From Seriola aureovittata (Eukaryota; Chordata; Actinopteri; Carangiformes; Carangidae): 64,000 nt of DNA. The translations under genes and the position numbers were made by a program. The stretch covers positions 27,304,875 to 27,368,874 of the forward strand of contig NC_079373.1 of NCBI RefSeq assembly GCF_021018895.1. Direction: 5' to 3'. Under the pieces are notes generated by a model, which did not search any database, had not been told where the DNA came from, and saw only the letters and a list, made by a program, of their open reading frames with translations. Each line of letters begins with the position of its first letter. Position 1 is the stretch's first letter. Below, one piece after another: positions 27,344-40,731 of this stretch.

Positions 27344-30300
27344 GGTTTTGTTGGCAGCTCCACGTTCAGGAAAACCATCTGCTCTGTGTTACACATAGAA
27401 AGTTTCCACGACACCATCTTCACTCCCTGACACTGGAATTCAGTCGAGTGCGATTTTTCCCTGGACACGAAACAATAGAAATATTTCTAGAAGCTTCTCA
27501 TGCTGCAGTTTTAGTCGTCTTTCAGAACCAGAACCAGAACCAGAGCGATACTTAACGTTTGAGAATTTGATCTTTTGTCTGAATCCATAAAATACAAAAC
27601 TGTGTCCTGTCTTCTGTTAATTTTTTGGACGGTGATTTGCTGGATGAAACTGAACGGACCTCTGAAACCTGAAGCTGCCAGGTCCCTAATTTCTACAAAT
27701 AAAAGTGTAGAAGATGTTTTCCAGAAGTAATTTGAGGAAAATTATTATCATCCTTCATACCATTCAGTTCTGGAGTCAGTATGATTAAAGCCACACACAG
27801 GAAATGACCAATCCAAAACCTGAGAGTCAAATTCAAAGTTTTCTGATTTAGAGAGTTGGACTCGTTTCCTTTTCTCTTCCCTGATATGAACATACAGAAT
27901 CTCTTGGGTGTGAATAACTGCACATTGTACATGAATGTGAAGATACTCACTTTAACTAAATGTGAGGAGAAACCGGCCTGAGCCATCTGCAGACCAAACC
28001 CTCGACCCTGACTGCTGGTTCCTGTGAAACAGACACAATAATCATTTGAACATGAAAAAAGTATTAAAGCTCCTCCAGTGTAAAGGTCTGTGTCCATGTG
28101 TAGTGTGATTATAGATCAGCTCTAGCTTCTATATTAATACTGTGAAAGTATCAAAGCCTCAGTCCACAGAGAAATGCACACAGCCTGTATTCAGAAACTG
28201 AGCCTTAAAACCAGCCGTCAGGACTTCTGGAACTTTGTGATGTCACAACAAAGCAGTCACCAAGCCCCGCCCACCTGGACCCACCATCCAAACCTTGCAG
28301 GATTTGGTTTCTCTGAGTGTTTTTACCTGAAATCTGCTTTATTTTTATTGGATCACTCAGAAAACAGTCAGCCAATCAGAAGAGAGGCTCAGAGCCTCCT
28401 CTCTTCTGATTGGCTCACCGACCTGTTGTTACTAGAGCTGCAGAGAGAAGCCTGAGAGAGGAGATGTAAAACTACACTGAGATGGTTTTTATATCTTCTG
28501 ATGGATCAACACTTCAAATAAAACACAGAAGAAGAAACATGGAGCTTTAATGTGAAACTGTCATTACTTCAATTGATCCCACTGAGAATCAACAACCTGC
28601 TTTAGAACATACATTACACTTTACAATATTTGCATGTTTTTCCTTGTAATTTTTTTTTTACAAGTGACATAATTAAAGTCATATTAGAAGCCAAACTAAA
28701 GGGAAATGCGTGTTCTCTGGTTTTTGTACTTTGTACTTTAAGATACTGAAATACGTGGGGCAGAAGTTTTATATGAGCTTGATGTGAGTTTATCTCAAAA
28801 AGGAAGAAGTATGTTTTAACATGCTGAATGTCTGCAGACCTTCCAGAGTGAAAATCCTCTCTCCCAGAGCGTCCACGATGTCCTTCAGCGCCGACTCGTC
28901 CGTCACGTTGAAGAAGTGTTTCTCGTCCGGGTCACTGGCAATGAACTTGATTTCTTTGAGAAAGGCTTCAGGGTTGATTCCCCGACGGTTGTAGTAACCC
29001 AGGACCTGGAGGAGACGCAGAGAAAACACTCAGGAGAGACGGTACGACTTTCACAAGGTACAACAGAAAGTGTGAGAAAGGAAGGAAGGAAGGAAGTCTG
29101 AGAGGTTGGATGTAAAGAAGGAAGTCCGAGAAAGCTGCTCCAGGACCAGACAGGAAGTCAGGATAGGTCAGCAAGGTATTCCAGGGTTGAAGGCAAAGAT
29201 GGACAGACTCACAGCGATGGCGTACATGGTGATGTTGTCTCTCTCGCTGTCACCGACTGCCTGCACCAGCTGAGGACTGTCATGAGATTCACCGTCTGTG
29301 ATCACGATCATCACCTTCTGAGCGCCGGCTCGGCCGCCGCGTTTGAACGCCTCCGACCTGAGAGATGACGGACAGTGTGAGGGTATCAGGTGGGTTAGTG
29401 TGTGCGTGTGTGGGATTTATTATTCCTGAGGGACGACTTTTTGTCGTACCGCGCCACGTTGATGCCCAGCGCCGTCCTCGTCTCCTCTCCGCCACGCTGG
29501 TCGATGCTCCTGGCGGCCTCCACCACCTCCTCCACCGTCTGGTACTCACCCAGACTGAACTCGTGGACGACTGTGGAGCCATACTGAACCACACCAACCT
29601 GCGTCCAAAACACACCACAGCTCAGTCCGATCCCTGAAACCTGAAGGCCTCACCACACCGCTGCTGCAAAACCTTAAAAACCTGGTAAACCTCTGCAGAC
29701 ACTTTTCTGTCTGTCGGGCTTTAGTTCGGCTTCCAGTAAAACCAGTCTGCAACTGGTGGCCACTCAACTGCAGCAGGTGATAGTTCAAACTGCTGCTCAA
29801 GGGCACTTCAAGTGTTCACTGATCGACCACTGCTCCCACTGCTTTTGCAGGTTTCCCAGTTCCCAACATAACTTGACCCATCAAATCAAGACCACGTTTA
29901 TATATCACTAAATTGTTTGTGGTGTCGGTCCTTTACGGAGGCAGAGAAAGGACATACTTGAAAATATTTTTTTTATCCCGTTATCTCAACATAACAGAGA
30001 TTTGTTATGTCAAGATCACAGAATAATCATCCTGTTATCTTAAGAAAACAAAGCTCCGTTATCTCGAGATAACGAAATAATTTCCCCGTTATCTCATTAC
30101 AAAGCTCTGTTACCTTGAGATAACGTGATAAAAAATGTTTGCAGGTATGGCCTTTCTCGGCTTCTGTCATCCCTCAATTATGTTCACAAGCAACGTTTTT
30201 ATGATCGAATGAAGCCCCATATTTCGGAGGTTCAGGCAACAAAAGTTCTGTGGTTAAGGTTCGAGAAAGATCGGGGACCTGTCGATGTAAAGAGCATGCA

Positions 30301-33300
30301 GCCGACTGTGCAATTGCATGTCCCACTTTTTCCCTTAATTAACTTTGGATAGTTGTTGGACATCTTCCTCAGAAGAGAAGAAGCTGTTTTTCCAGCCTGT
30401 GAAGCAGAAGCAGAGACTAAAACCAGCTCAGATTCCTGCTGTTGTCTCAGTGAAACACAGAACTGTCTGTCCAAAAACAAAACCAAATCAACCAACCAAA
30501 TCAAGGGAAACAAATGTCTTGTTTTTATTCTGGATTTAACGAGGGTGAGAGGTCATCAGCGGTGAGGGGAGAGGGAAATGAAAATACAAAAGCCGTGACC
30601 TTTGTCCTCATTGGCAGCTACAGAACTGTTTCATGTAAACTGTTGTGAAATTCTACCATCGACCGGCGTCTCTGAGAGCTGCCAGCAGCTGATGGTTTGT
30701 GGTGATATTCGATATCTTCACATTTTTTAGGATCTTGCCAAAGAATTCCAAGTTTTCCCAGTAAATGTGAGAGTGGAGCCTCTGACGCAGCATTTAAATC
30801 GTGACGAGGCATTAAAGATGCTTAAAAAACACGATGCAACATCAAACCTGAAGGAGAAAAACTGCACCTCAGCCCTGAAACATGTATTTTGTGTGATATT
30901 AAATCACATGTGACGTGATCTTTGTAAAACTCGGGGATGAACCGACCTGCGTCTGACCTGGGCCAATGTAGAACTTTTGCAGGATGTTGATGAGGAAGTC
31001 CTGGACCTCGTACCAGGGGTAGATGGAGTTAGAACCGTCCAGAACGATCACGATGTCCATGAACGTCTCACACCCTGCAACATGAAAGACAACAAGATGG
31101 ATACAGGATGGATGGATGGATGAACAGATGTATAGATGGATGGATGAACAGATGTATAGATGTATGGATGGATGGATGAACAGATGGATGTATAGATGGA
31201 TGAACAGATGGATGGATGGATGGATGAACAGATGTATAGATGGATGGATGGATGGATGAACAGATGGATGGATGGACAGATGGATGGATGGACGGATGGA
31301 TGAACAGATGGATGGATGAACAGATGGATGGATGGACGGATGGATGGATGAACAGATGGATGGATGTATAGATGGATGAACAGATGGATGGATGGACGGA
31401 TGGATGGATGAACAGATAGATGGATGGATGGATGGATGGATGGATGGATGAACAGATTAATGGATGGATGGATGGATGAACAGATGGATGGATGAACAGA
31501 TGAATGGATGGATGGATGAACAGATTAATGGATGGATGGATGAACAGATGGATGAACAGATGAATGGATGGATGGATGAACAGATGTATGGATGTATAGA
31601 TGGATGAACAGATGTATAGATGGATGAACAGATGAATGGATGGATGGATGGATGAACAGATGGATGTATAGATGGATGAACAGATGAATGGATGGATGGA
31701 TGGATGAACAGATGTATGGATGGATGGATGAACAGATGGATGGATGGATGGATGAACAGATGTATGGATGGATGGATGAACAGATGGATGGATGAACAGA
31801 TGTATGGATGGATGGATGGATGAACAGATGGATGAACAGATGAATGGATGGATGGATGGATGGATGGATGAACAGATGGATGGATGGATGGATGAACAGA
31901 TGGATGGATGTATAGATGGATGAACAGATGGATGGATGTATAGATGGATGAACAGATGAATGGATGGATGGATGAACAGATGTATGGATGGATGGATGAA
32001 CAGATGGATGGATGAACAGATGGATGTATAGATGGATGAACAGATGAATGGATGGATGGATGAACAGATGGATGTATAGATGGATGAACAGATGAATGGA
32101 TGGATGGATGAACAGATGGATGGATGGAATGAACAGATGGATGTATAGATGGATGAACAGATGGATGTATAGATGGATGAACAGATGAATGGATGGATGG
32201 ATGAACAGATGGATGGATGGATGATGAACAGATGTATGGATGGATGATGGATGGATGGATGAACAGATGATGGATGGATGGATGTATAGATGGATGAACA
32301 GATGGATGAACAGATGTATGGATGGATGGATGGATGATGGATGGATGAACAGATTAATGGATGGATGGATGAACAGATGGATGATGGATGGATGGATGGA
32401 TGGATGACAGATGGATGGATGTATAGATGGATGAACAGATGGATGGATGGACAGATGGATGGATGGACAGATGGATGGATGGATGGATGAACAGATGGAT
32501 GGATGGATGGATGAACAGATGGATGGATGTATAGATGGATGAACAGATGAATGGATGGATGGATGGATGGATGGATGAACAGATGAATGGATGGATGGAT
32601 GAACAGATGGATGGATGGATGAACAGATGGATGTATAGATGGATGAACAGATGGATGTATAGATGGATGAACAGATGAATGGATGGATGGATGAACAGAT
32701 GGATGGATGGATGAACAGATGGATGGATGAACAGATGGATGGATGTATAGATGGATGAACAGATGGATGTATAGATGGATGAACAGATGAATGGATGGAT
32801 GGATGAACAGATGGATGGATGGATGAACAGATGTATGGATGGATGATGGATGGATGGATGAACAGATGATGGATGGATGGATGATGGATGGATGAACAGA
32901 TGGATGAACAGATGTATGGATGGATGGATGGATGATGGATGGATGAACAGATTAATGGATGGATGGATGAACAGATGGATGGATGGATGTATAGATGGAT
33001 GGATGACAGATGGATGGATGTATAGATGGATGAACAGATGGATGGATGACAGATGGATGGATGGACAGATGGATGGATGGATGGATGAACAGATAGATGG
33101 ATGGATGGATGAACAGATGGATGGATGTATAGATGGATGAACAGATGAATGGATGGATGGATGAACAGATGGATGGATGGATGAACAGATGGATGGATGA
33201 ACAGATGGATGTATAGATGGATGAACAGATGGATGTATAGATGGATGAACAGATGAATGGATGGATGGATGAACAGATGGATGGATGGATGAACAGATGG

Positions 33301-36300
33301 ATGGATGAACAGATGGATGGATGTATAGATGGATGAACAGATGGATGTATAGATGGATGAACAGATGAATGGATGGATGGATGAACAGATGGATGGATGG
33401 ATGAACAGATGGATGGATGGATGAACAGATGGATGGATGAACAGATGGATGTATAGATGGATGAACAGATGTATGTACAGATGGATGAACAGATGTATGG
33501 ATGGATGGATGAACAGATGGATGTATAGATGGATGAACAGATGGATGTATAGATGGATGAACAGATGTATGGATGGATGGATGAACAGATGGATGTATAG
33601 ATGGATGAACAGATGTATGGATGGATGGATGAACAGATGGATGTATAGATGGATGAACAGATGTATGGATGGATGGATGAACAGATGGATGTATAGATGG
33701 ATGAACAGATGGATGTATAGATGGATGAACAGATGTATGGATGGATGGATGAACAGATGGATGTATAGATGGATGAACAGATGGATGTATAGATGGATGA
33801 ACAGATGGATGTATAGATGGATGAACAGATGTATGGATGGATGGATGAACAGATGGATGGATGGATGAACAGATGGATGGATGAACAGATGGATGGATGG
33901 ATGAACAGATGGATGGATGAACAGATGGATGTATCGATGGATGATGTATAGATTACTCTGCAGGGCGGGGGCGATGGTGTGGGACAGTCTGAAGTTTCGG
34001 CTGACCCTGGAACAGATTCCTGTGCTGTACAAGGAGCTTCCACATTCATGAGACCAGAGCGGTCCACAGGTCTGAGGACACAATCACAGGTTTATTTTAC
34101 ATGAGGAGGGGGCGCTGACATATAGATATAAAACAGAAGATGGAGCCGTTCGCTCGTTGTTAAATCCAACCGACAGTTTGGACCCGGATCATCTGACGGT
34201 CTTCGGTTTGGACGCTCCAATCGGTGTGGAGCGGAGCTGATATGGAGGTCGTCTCACTGTGTCATGTGACTCACCACAAAGCTGTTGTCTCTAGGGTTAG
34301 AGGTCAGCGACATTCCCAGCCTCATCTTGTCTTTCCTCTCAGAGACGTTGTCCAGAGAAAGTTTCCCTGAAAACAAACAGACCCAGTTCATCACCGAGTG
34401 CAGCTGCAGCCTCAACAAACACGGCGCCACAAACATTCACATTCATGTCTCAGTATTTGTTGTTGTTGACTTCAAGTTTTAGTTTGTGTTAATCAAAAAT
34501 CTAAGTCTCCAGTAAGAGCCCCCGAAATCCCCCAGATATTATTTATCTATCTTGTTGCACGAGATAATGATGCTTATAAGACTTTTACTCAAGTATAATA
34601 TTGAGTCCAGGACTTTTACTTTCACAGAGTTTTTTAATACTTTTATTTTGGTAAATAATCTAAGTACTTCTTCCTCTTTACAGTCCCGGTACAAACAGCT
34701 GCTGTGGTGCTGATGAGGTGTGATGAGGTGTGTCGCTCACCCAGGTGGAGTCGGCTGCAGTTTGCAGAGGCTCTTGTATCCAGCGGACACCTGTACACGT
34801 CACCTGTCTGCTGCTTCCCTGTGGATTCAAAGGGAGCTCCAACCAGCAACCTGGAGTCACACACACACACACACACAAACACACCTGAGGCTCAGGTCAT
34901 ACAGGAAGTAACACATCCATCCAACAGCTGAGACGTTTCAGTCTGAATTGAAGGGGTAAACTCATTGTGCTAAAAGCTACATTTATTAGCACAAATACAA
35001 ATATGAAGCTGTTACATTTGAAAATGCATCTTTTTCCCTCCACCCTTGAAAAAGCAGCATCTTTGGATCCAATGGGAGCCGCCCATTTTAACCAGATACC
35101 CGAATCACCTCAAGGTGCTCCCTCCGACGTGAAGGAGCAGCGACTCTACTCCGAGCTCCCTCCGCTGCCTACAGGTGGTTTTCACTGGGACGGAGACCTG
35201 ATTTCTGTTTTCACACCTGCACTAAGGAATCATACCACGGGGGAAAAACAACCACGGGTCGGTTTAACTTAACTAAATATCGTCGGTGTGAAAAGACCCT
35301 GAGTCTGAGCCCAGACGACCTGCAGAGGAAGCTGGAGATCTGGTCACCACCCAGAGCTGATGACTGGAGCTGAGGGTCTGGACAAAGATCGACTGGTAGA
35401 TCAGTTCTCTGAAAGTAAAACAACTAAAGTGTGATTGCACCAGGAGCAGGATGCGACAGAGCAGAGGTTTACCTCCGCTCTGACAACAGAAAGGTCAAAG
35501 TTCAGGTTCTCATCATCAGATTCTTCTTCAGGGTCCGTTTTAAAAAGCTGAGTGGTGCCTCTGTGATATAAACTGCCCTCAGAGGTCAGAGCAGCTGCTG
35601 GAGTGATCAGTGTTCGACACAGACCTGCGGCTCCAGTGTCGCACGGCGAGCAGCTTATTGGTGTTAACCAGAGTAAATACCACCACATGTGGCCTGGACG
35701 GCGGTTCTGGGAACTGGGCTGAGTCACATACCAGAGGACATGCCATAGTACAGCGCTAACCCTCAATCTGCTAATGCGTCTGCCGTCCACATCAAACGAG
35801 TGGAGAGCGGCGCTGACAAACCACATCCCAAACTGGAGACGGAGCGGGTCCACATCCTGCAGCCTGCAGCGGCGAGCAGCAGACAGAGCCCCGCCTCCCA
35901 CCCTCTGACATCACTCCACCATGCTGATCGTTTCCTGAACAGGTGCTGTGACTTAGATTTCTGGGAAAACCTCAAAACTATACCTGCGTCTTCTTTTCCC
36001 CTCAACACTGAGGGTGTGCAGAGACCAAACACACTTCGAGACACAAACACACACAGCTCGCAGCGTGGAGGCCGACAGGCTGCGTAAACCCTGAGCTCGA
36101 CTCCATAAACATGAAACGCCGGAGGTTTGACCTCAGAGGTCAACACAGGTCAATGGGTTTGACCTCCGACACGCAGCAACAACATCCTGGAGCAGACAAA
36201 CACTGAGCTCAGTGTGGAGCTCTGCTGTAGTTTGACGGCTGCTGTGAGACTCTGACTGTGTGAACACACGCTGATCAGATCCTCAGTGAAGCTTCTGGCT

Positions 36301-36846
36301 GTCGGACGACTCATTCACACAAAGTTTGAAGTGTTTGGTCTCCACCAGCTCCTGACGGAAACCTGTGGCTCTTTAGCTGCTAAATGCTGCCGTGTGTTCA
36401 GCAGCTGCTCTCTGCCTGAGTCTGTCAGTGGACGGTGGGTTTATCATTTCGCTGGTTCGATGATGAAAATTGCTGCCGGCTGCTGCAAGAAAAGAAACTG
36501 ATAAGATCTGAGAGACTGAACAATCAGCTGAAATATGCTGAAAGCTCAGTAGAGTCCACTGTTGATATGAAAACAGATATTTTACTGAAAGTTCTGTGAA
36601 TCAGTTTCAACAAATATAAAAAGCTGGTCAGAAGTCAAAGGACACGGAGGTTAATTGGTACAAATATTTTACCTGTGAACTAAGGTCATTAATGAAAGAG
36701 GGGAAAAGAGAAACAGACGATGAGGATTGTTCCACCGTGGTGAGTCTGTCTGGATAAAAACATCAGCCAAACACCTGAAATGTCACCAGGCTGCGTAGAA
36801 AAACAACTGTGCAGAGTAACGATGTCCAATCCCCCCCCTTTAAAAC

Positions 36847-36889
<43 letters not shown>

Positions 36890-39800
36890 CGGAGTGATGG
36901 GCTTCCCAGAGGGAGGCTGGGGAATAACAAACCGCAACACATAGTTTCCAGATCCAGCGCTCTGCCTCGGGACGCAGGAGAAGCCGGTCGCGAGACAAAC
37001 GCAAATACTTTCCACTTATTTACCTGAGACTTCAAAGGCGGGGAGATTTTGTAATCCTGGAGCACTGCGAGGTTTTCATCAGGGCTGAACGCTTTCCAGA
37101 TAAAACCAAGAGAAGCAGGAATGTTGCACAATCTCACCTGCGGCCGCAGACACACAAGAGACACAACAGAGCGACTGTGTGCAGGTGGAGTTCGTGTTGA
37201 AGATGTTTTATCTCTCAGACACGTGATAAAACATTTTCTCCTCCAGCTGACTCGTCAGGGAATCAGTCACACGTTGTTTGTCTAACACGTCTTTTTATTC
37301 GGGCTGGAACAGCTTCGCATCTTTATTGTTTCCCAGGTGACAAACAAACCGTCGACTGAACGAAGTTGTGACTGAGTGTGAAATCAGTGGGGAAGTAATA
37401 TCAGTCCGACATGAATCAGCTTCTCTTATCTTCATGTCTTCTTCATGTATCAATCTTACATTTCATGTCTTTATCTGTCAGCTGCGACTCCTGCTATTTT
37501 AAATATTTTATGAAACACATAAGTGTTTTGAAGGGAAACATTTTAATAATGAGGCTACTACATGTCCTGAGGTTGTCTGTGTCGCTGAGATAAGGTGTGA
37601 GATGAGACAAGATAATAAACACCACACCACAGAAGATAAAAAGTTATCATCATCTCAATTCAAGTCATCTCACCTCATTCCCAGTTCATCTCACAATATC
37701 TTATCTCATGTCATCTCATCTTATTGTATTTCATCTCACTTCATTTTATCTAATCACTTCTCATCCAGCATCTTCTATCTCATTTCACAATATCTCATTT
37801 CATCTCACTTCATCATATCTCATCTCATTTCTATTTATTATCACTTCATTTAGGCTCTTCATTTTATTTCATCTCACTTCATTTTATCTCATCTCAGTCA
37901 ATGTTATCTTAGTTTATATAATCTCATCTCACTTAATCTAATCTGGTCTCTTCTCAATTCTTTATATTATCTCTCTTCATCTTATCTCATGTGTTCTCAC
38001 TTTTCTTTTTATTATCTCTCTTCATTTCATCTCATCTCGCTTCATCTTATCTCACTTCATCTTATCTCATCCTTCATTTATTCTCATCCACCGTCTTCTA
38101 TCTCATCTCACAATATCTCATTTCTATTTATCATCATCACTTCATTTATGCTCTTCATTTCATTTCATCACATCTAATTTCATTTTATCTCATCTCACTT
38201 AATCTGATCTGGTCTCATCTCAATTCTTTATATTATCTTTCTTCATCTTATCTCATGTCTTCTTACTTTGTCTAATATTATCATCATCTCACCTTTATTT
38301 ATCATCTATCTTCATTTCATCTCATCTCACTTCATCTTATCTCATCTCAGTCCATGTTATCTTAGTTTATCTCATCTCACTTCAATTTATCTGGTCTTCC
38401 CTGCAGCAGACGGCACATCTGCAGGTTTAAACGTGTCTGCTGGTGTTCGAGTCTAAAGCAGGTTGGAAACATAAAGATGACGGATGAGAGACCAGACAGA
38501 CACTTGCAGCAGACTGTTGAAGTGCCAAGGACAAACTGTGCAGGAACGAGTTGCATGAGAGAAAGAAGGAGAGTAATAATCTCTGAGGCCATAGGATCGG
38601 GTCGGCATTATGAAATCCTAATTTATAGCAGAGAGAACTAGAGATTAAGTCCTGCTGCTCCGCAGGCACGTTTCCACTGATCACACACATCGGTGGAAAA
38701 TGTGTCATCTCCAACATGATCCTGACGTCTCGACATGATTCAGTGACACGCCGCTCAGGGAGGACGCAAACCAACAACCACCTTTCCCAGAATCTTTTCC
38801 GAGAATGTTTTTCAACCGACTTTCCCAGGACATGAAACTTCGCTTTTGACGGTCCACAGTGTCCAATAAATCCACCGAACGTTCAACAGATATCTGAGTT
38901 TTAACCAGGCAAACAGACAGACATAAGACACTCTGTCTTCACCTAAAGGTACTTGGAAACAGGACAAACTGGGGAGGCCAGAGGATGACTAGAACTTGAA
39001 ATCATTAATAATGGAGGGGATAATATTTAGTGAAATACAAACTGGTTTCGGTATGTGGACACGCCGATACAAACTGGTTTTGATAGATGCCGGCAGACAG
39101 GTACAGGTTGGTTTCTATAGATGTAGAAAGATGCCAGTGAGAGACTGATTTCGAAGTAAAAGACTGTAAATTTGGATCAACCAGTATAAACTGGTTTCTA
39201 TTGATGGCTAAAGCTGTGTACAGACTGGTTTTCAAGAGGTGGATGAACAGCACCAACTGGTCCCTGAGATGAAGACTGACCAGTACAGACCAGTTTCTGA
39301 CAGATGAGCACAGACTGGTTTCTAAGACGTGGACGAACACATTGGATTTTATAAATGGAGTCAGACCAGAGCTGACTGGTTTCTGTTGACACTGATGGGC
39401 CAATACAGTAGATGTGAACAGACTTGTCTCTGGATCTGGTGGATGGTTATCGAACTGGGATTCTCACCACTGCCGTCCTCCTGCCTCATGTTGCTGGACC
39501 GTGTATCCGAACTGGGTTTCTTTAGAACCGGAGAAGATCTTGAAGTTCTTTGTGTCAAAGTTGAAACAGAGCTGAAGATCTGGAACACAGAAGAAGACGG
39601 TTATTTCAACACTCAGCTGATTCGATTGCGAACTGAAAGCTGCCCAGTATAACAAGTCAAGACCATTCATAACTGCACTTTTTGGTACTTTTTTTTGTGT
39701 TTGTTGTCTTGATAAATGGTCGTTGGATTTCCAGCTGCTCTAGTTTGAATCTGATGGCAGAAGAAAAAGAAATCACAGAGTCACGTCTACACCCACATGA

Positions 39801-40685
39801 GCATAAAATAAACCGAAAATCAAAGGCAGCTACAACAAAGATTAGGATCACTTCCTCTTGGAAACGGTCACTCCACTATCACTCTATAACTGTCACTCTG
39901 TCCACACACAGGAACCCTCTGCTAGAAGGGAAAGGTTTATGTCTCTTTATCGAGGCTCTTTGAAATGTAGGAAAGTCTCTAACTGAAGACATAGATGAGG
40001 AATGCTGAAGGAAAATGGCTTCCGCAAAAAGTAAATTACACTTCATCACTAAAAGATCTCCTGGACTTAAACTTCCCTCTAAGAGCCCATCTGGCCTGGG
40101 ATCCAGACTCTGTTTCTGCTCCACTTTCCCACAGAAAAGAAAGAATTAAAATACTAAATCACACACAGGTGCTCCTGATATTTTCTCCTTCGCCACAGGT
40201 ATGTGGAGGGAGGCGATATTATAAACAACTTCCAGCAAAACAACAACCAAAACAACAAACCAGAAAGACCAAATCAACAACACTACAAATAAATAGAATC
40301 AATACATGTCTGTCAGCCATGGGTGAAACACAAACTGACGAAGGGCTACTGGACTGTATTAGACAGTTCAACATGTTTCCTCCATCTCATTAATATTAAT
40401 GATATAAATAAGTGATCACTAATCACACGAATCACTTTACCTGCCGACTGTGACCCGAAGGAACTTTAACAGAATCAAAACAGAAATAAATGTTTTGCTT
40501 TTTTTCCTTCAACTGATCCTGTAGTTATTAACTAACCACTGTTAATGGGAACACTTAGTTAGTTTGTTGCTTAGTTACAGTTTCTAGCATGTCAGTTAGT
40601 TAGTTAATCAACTACAGTAACTAATTTTCTAGTTATTTATTTATAGTATCAGTTATCACAGTATTTTGCTAGTTAGCTAGCTAGC

Positions 40686-40731
<46 letters not shown>

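Larger units (their letters stand above)
34851..39467 (-). other. itga11 intron 2
   Basis: A 4.6-kb intron with a CA tract (36848-36887), a TCATCTCA-rich stretch (37620-38400) and a degenerate repeat next to exon 2. No other exon recognised. Confidence 0.75.

Noticed and set aside
28174..28455. A frame of about 90 codons open in both copies of the 354-bp repeat
   Set aside because: The copies are so similar that shared openness is expected; no known domain and a non-coding foldback in the middle.
30958..31074. A shorter exon 6 of itga11 ending CCCAG|gtcaga
   Set aside because: It would shift the frame into exon 7; extending 11 bases to CAG|gtcggt restores [11 protein letters not shown].
31525..34083. 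An open frame of 852 codons on the minus strand rich in HPSI/FIH repeats
   Set aside because: Only its first 40 or so codons are real (itga11 exon 5). The rest is the stop-free GATG minisatellite; homology shows the gene splices out at 33956.
39995..40393. A 132-codon frame in itga11 intron 1/2 border region
   Set aside because: Low-complexity Q/K/T end, no recognisable domain, no splice or start context, and it is antisense within an intron.
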